DNA of 6,808 bases, from contig JAGHZG010000083.1 in the NCBI GenBank assembly GCA_017743275.1, positions 1 through 6,808 of the forward strand, read 5' to 3'. Source of the stretch: Chloroflexota bacterium. Lineage in GTDB: Bacteria; Chloroflexota; Anaerolineae; B4-G1; DUEL01. The notes below the pieces were generated by a model. The model made no database searches, was not told the origin of the DNA, and was given only the letters and a program-made list of their open reading frames with translations. Below, piece after piece: positions 4,883 to 6,808 of the stretch. Within the stretch, counting starts at the first letter, position 1. Every line of letters starts with the position of its first letter. Made by a program: the position numbers and the translations under genes.

Positions 4883-5782
4883 ATGACCACGCCGGCCATT
4901 GAAACCGAAGGCCTGACCAAATACTACGGCCGCTCACGCGGCATCATAGACGTCAGTCTACAGGTGGAACGGGGCGAGATTTTCGGATTCCTGGGCCCCA
5001 ACGGCGCCGGAAAGACCACCACCATCCGCCTGCTCCTGGACCTCATCCGCCCGACCCGGGGGCACGCCTGGGTCCTGGGCCTGGACCCGCAGCGGGACGG
5101 TGTGGAGGTCCGAAGACGGGTGGGCTATCTCCCCGGCGAACTGGCCCTCTACCCCGACCTGACCGGTCAGCAGGCGCTGGAATACGCCGCCCACCTGCGC
5201 AACGGCGTCCCCCAGAAAGAGATTGCCCGATTAGCCGACCGCCTGGAGGCCGACCTGAACCGCCCCATCCGCTCCCTCTCCCACGGCAACCGCCAGAAAA
5301 TCGGCCTCATCATGGCCATGATGCACCGTCCGGAACTGCTCATCCTGGACGAGCCGACGACCGGGCTGGACCCGCTGATGCAGCAGGTGCTCTACGAACT
5401 GCTGGAGGAGGTGCGGCGGGACGGCCGGACCGTCTTCTTCTCTTCCCACATCCTGCCGGAGGTGGAGCGGCTGTGCGACCGGGTCGGCATCCTGTGGGAA
5501 GGGCGACTGGTCGCCGTGGAGACCGTCGCGGACCTCAAGCGGGTGGCCGTGCGCCGCATGGACCTGGTCTTTGACGGGCCGGTGGACCCCGAGCCCTTCC
5601 GTGCCATCCCTGGCGTGCGGGAAGTGACCGCCGCCGGTCCCACCCTGCACGTCGCCGTCCAGGGAAGCCTGGACCCGCTCATCAAGGCCGCCGCCCAACA
5701 CACCCTGCTGAACATCATCACCTACGAACCGAACCTGGAAGAGGCCTTTCTGGCGTTTTACCGAGAGGGGGGTGCCCAATGA
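4883..5782 (+). CDS. ABC transporter ATP-binding protein (ABC-2 exporter type)
   Basis: This 299-residue cytoplasmic ATPase powers an ABC-2-type exporter. Walker A is GPNGAGKT (38-45), the signature is LSHGN (132-136) in place of LSGGQ, Walker B is LLILDE (152-157), the D-loop is GLD (161-163) and the switch histidine is His189 in SSHILPE. The Q-loop position reads GYLPGE, without glutamine, as is usual in drug- and antibiotic-type ABC-2 ATPases. The C-terminal ~80 residues form the extension typical of this family. The start ATG at 4883 has GAGGT at 4869-4873, overlapping the end of the preceding gene, and lies 7 bases after its stop. It ends in an ATGA overlap with the permease gene, so the two subunits are translationally coupled. 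The substrate is unknown; the DrrA/CcmA-like family handles drugs, lipids, glycans and others. Confidence 0.95.
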   Translation: MTTPAIETEGLTKYYGRSRGIIDVSLQVERGEIFGFLGPNGAGKTTTIRLLLDLIRPTRGHAWVLGLDPQRDGVEVRRRVGYLPGELALYPDLTGQQALEYAAHLRNGVPQKEIARLADRLEADLNRPIRSLSHGNRQKIGLIMAMMHRPELLILDEPTTGLDPLMQQVLYELLEEVRRDGRTVFFSSHILPEVERLCDRVGILWEGRLVAVETVADLKRVAVRRMDLVFDGPVDPEPFRAIPGVREVTAAGPTLHVAVQGSLDPLIKAAAQHTLLNIITYEPNLEEAFLAFYREGGAQ

Positions 5783-6576
5783 TGCGCAGCGTCTTCCTGA
5801 AAACCCTTCACGACCAGCGGAAATCTATCCTGGGCTGGGGGCTGGGTCTGGGCGCCCTGGCTTACTTCACCCTCTTGTTCTACCCCTCTGTCCAAAAGGC
5901 CGGTGAATTCTACGACCAGATGCTCCAATCCTTCCCCCCAGAGGCGCTGGCCTTCCTGGGCAACATCCGGTCCTTCACCACCATAGACGGATACATGACC
6001 GGCTCGCTCCTGAGTTACCTGCCGCTGGTCCTGGCCATCTACGCCATTGGCGCCGCCGTCGGGCTGATCACCGGCGAGGTGGAGCGGGGAACCATGGACA
6101 TCCTTCTGGCCCACCCCATTCCCCGCTGGCGGGTGGTGCTGGAGAAATACGCCGCGCTGGTTGCCGCGCTGACGGCCATCTGCCTTATCTTCGGCCTGAG
6201 CATGCTGGCCGGTGGCCTGACGATCGGTTCCGATGTCCCGCCGGGGACCTGGCTGCTCACCGGACTCCACCCACTGCCGCTGACCCTGCTCTACGGGACG
6301 GTGGCCTTCGCTCTGGCCTGCGCCGTCCGGGGACGGGCCGCCGCCGTCGCCACCGCGACCGCGCTGTCGGTGGGTGGCTACATTCTGAACGGACTGGCCC
6401 CCCTCTCCGAACATCTCCGCCCCCTGGAGAAGTGGACGGTCTACTACTGGTACATCACGGGCCGCCCTCTGGGAGACGGCATCATCCGGGAGCATGTCCT
6501 CATCCTGCTGGGCGGGTCTTTGCTCTTTCTGCTCATCGGACTGGTGGCCTTCGGACGGCGCGACATTATCCCCTGA
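5779..6576 (+). CDS. ABC-2-type transporter permease
   Basis: This 265-residue integral membrane protein has about six hydrophobic segments, near residues 16-35, 76-98, 121-145, 158-182, 186-208 and 238-258. The cytoplasmic motif GEVERGTMDILLAHPIPRW (99-117) is the ExExGTxxxLLxxPxxR signature of ABC-2 permeases that contacts the ATPase. A 40-residue segment between the first two helices (about 36-75) is likely extracytoplasmic. The protein would work as a dimer with the preceding ATPase. The start is ATG 5779 in an ATGA overlap, with a G-rich ribosome binding site at about 5763-5772; a second ATG follows immediately. The long antisense frame across this gene is a composition shadow. Confidence 0.92.
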   Translation: MMRSVFLKTLHDQRKSILGWGLGLGALAYFTLLFYPSVQKAGEFYDQMLQSFPPEALAFLGNIRSFTTIDGYMTGSLLSYLPLVLAIYAIGAAVGLITGEVERGTMDILLAHPIPRWRVVLEKYAALVAALTAICLIFGLSMLAGGLTIGSDVPPGTWLLTGLHPLPLTLLYGTVAFALACAVRGRAAAVATATALSVGGYILNGLAPLSEHLRPLEKWTVYYWYITGRPLGDGIIREHVLILLGGSLLFLLIGLVAFGRRDIIP

Positions 6577-6587
6577 GAACGCCATCC

Positions 6588-6808
6588 ATGTCGCTCTATG
6601 AACTCCGTCCGCTCCTGCACATTCTGGCGGTCGTCTATGCCCTGATCACCCTCTGGCTGGCAGCCTACGGCCTGCACAGTTGGGTGCTGCTGGTGCTCTA
6701 CTGGCTGGGCCGACGACCTCACCCCTCCCCGGCCGCTTCCAGAGGCACCTCCTCCAGTTTCACCTCTTCGCCCGCAATAAAGAAAATATATTTTTCATTG
6801 CAGCGACT
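6588..6808 (+). CDS. Start of a membrane protein, possibly a family 2 glycosyltransferase (partial, suspect end)
   Basis: The frame opens at ATG 6588, 11 bases after the permease stop, and is still open at the window end (73 codons). Residues 1-42 are convincing: a short polar start, a long hydrophobic helix (about 11-40, containing YALITLWLAAYGLH and WVLLVLYWL), then GRR. This resembles the first membrane helix of cellulose-synthase-like family 2 glycosyltransferases, which is usually followed by a Pro-rich stretch and VxVQLPxYNE. Here the sequence after residue 45 becomes a Ser/Thr-rich, then Lys/aromatic stretch without that motif. The real frame may therefore be lost from about base 6715 through a chimeric contig end, a frameshift or a truncation. 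The upstream ribosome binding site (GAGAA at 6575-6579) is weak. Confidence 0.5.
   Translation, partial: MSLYELRPLLHILAVVYALITLWLAAYGLHSWVLLVLYWLGRRPHPSPAASRGTSSSFTSSPAIKKIYFSLQR
6719..6808 (-). CDS. Possible C-terminal end of an unknown protein (partial, alternative to the plus-strand frame)
   Basis: From the right edge the minus strand reads 29 residues, including NEKYIFFIAGEEVKLEEVPLE, and stops at TGA 6721-6719. The codons from 6772 leftwards mostly have G or C in the third position, as in genuine genes of this window, and the peptide looks like an ordinary soluble protein terminus. It overlaps the plus-strand frame exactly where that frame stops looking protein-like. I do not recognise the family. 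It may be a real convergent gene, or foreign sequence joined at the contig end. Confidence 0.35.
   Translation of the reverse strand, partial: SRCNEKYIFFIAGEEVKLEEVPLEAAGEG
6774..6801. other. AT-rich imperfect palindrome at the contig end
   Basis: GCAAT (6774-6778) and ATTGC (6797-6801) are exact complements, and inside them GAAAA (6782-6786) pairs with TTTTC (6792-6796) around TATAT, with a 3-base bulge (AAA) on the left side. The patch is strikingly AT-rich against the surrounding GC-rich sequence. It could be chance within the minus-strand codons for KYIFF, a weak hairpin, or a junction artefact. Confidence 0.4.

Noticed and set aside
5758..6585. Minus-strand 275-residue open frame opposite the ABC permease
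   Set aside because: It is a Gln/Gly/Asp-rich shadow typical of antisense reading of a GC-rich membrane protein gene. The plus strand has the ABC-2 signature and overlap with the ATPase gene.

Overview
The window reads as one end-to-end contig from a GC-rich bacterium, most likely a Chloroflexota (Anaerolineae-like) metagenome genome. That assignment is inference from the high GC, the tight GTGA/ATGA gene overlaps, the palindromic GC-rich dispersed repeats and the heptanucleotide arrays; there is no rRNA or other marker gene. Bases 1-19 are an exact Tn5/Nextera mosaic-end adapter and therefore not genomic. The last ~90 bases also look suspect, because a plus-strand reading frame loses its protein-like character there while a minus-strand one gains it.

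Left part (20-1522, minus strand): the N-terminal membrane domain of a spermidine-synthase-like protein (its 3' part is cut off by the contig end); about 225 bases holding three degenerate copies of a hairpin repeat; and a complete ZnuA/TroA-type metal-binding lipoprotein. No cognate metal permease or ATPase gene is adjacent.

Centre (1523-2229): a 707-base divergent intergenic region packed with repeats. Two tandem arrays of 7-base units share the core GCGAT. One lies just upstream of the promoter proposed for the metal-binding lipoprotein, the other just upstream of the promoter of the rightward operon. Each array reads GCGATNN in the direction of transcription of its own gene. Between them lie a palindromic GC-rich repeat and an 88-base segment bounded by 9-base inverted repeats.

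Right part (2230-6808, plus strand): one apparent operon with almost no spacing. In order it has a HAD phosphatase with a probably leaderless start, a protein made of two fused HAD domains, a two-gene toxin-antitoxin-like module (coiled-coil partner plus a DUF6516/TumE-like protein), an ABC-2 exporter ATPase and permease, and the start of a membrane protein resembling the N-terminus of a processive family 2 glycosyltransferase. The toxin-antitoxin pair is visibly poorer in GC than its neighbours, which suggests it was inserted between a HAD unit and an ABC exporter unit while keeping stop/start overlaps.

The observations most worth following are the paired heptad arrays at the two divergent promoters, the tandem HAD fusion, the toxin-antitoxin module inside a translationally coupled operon, and the possible chimeric right end.
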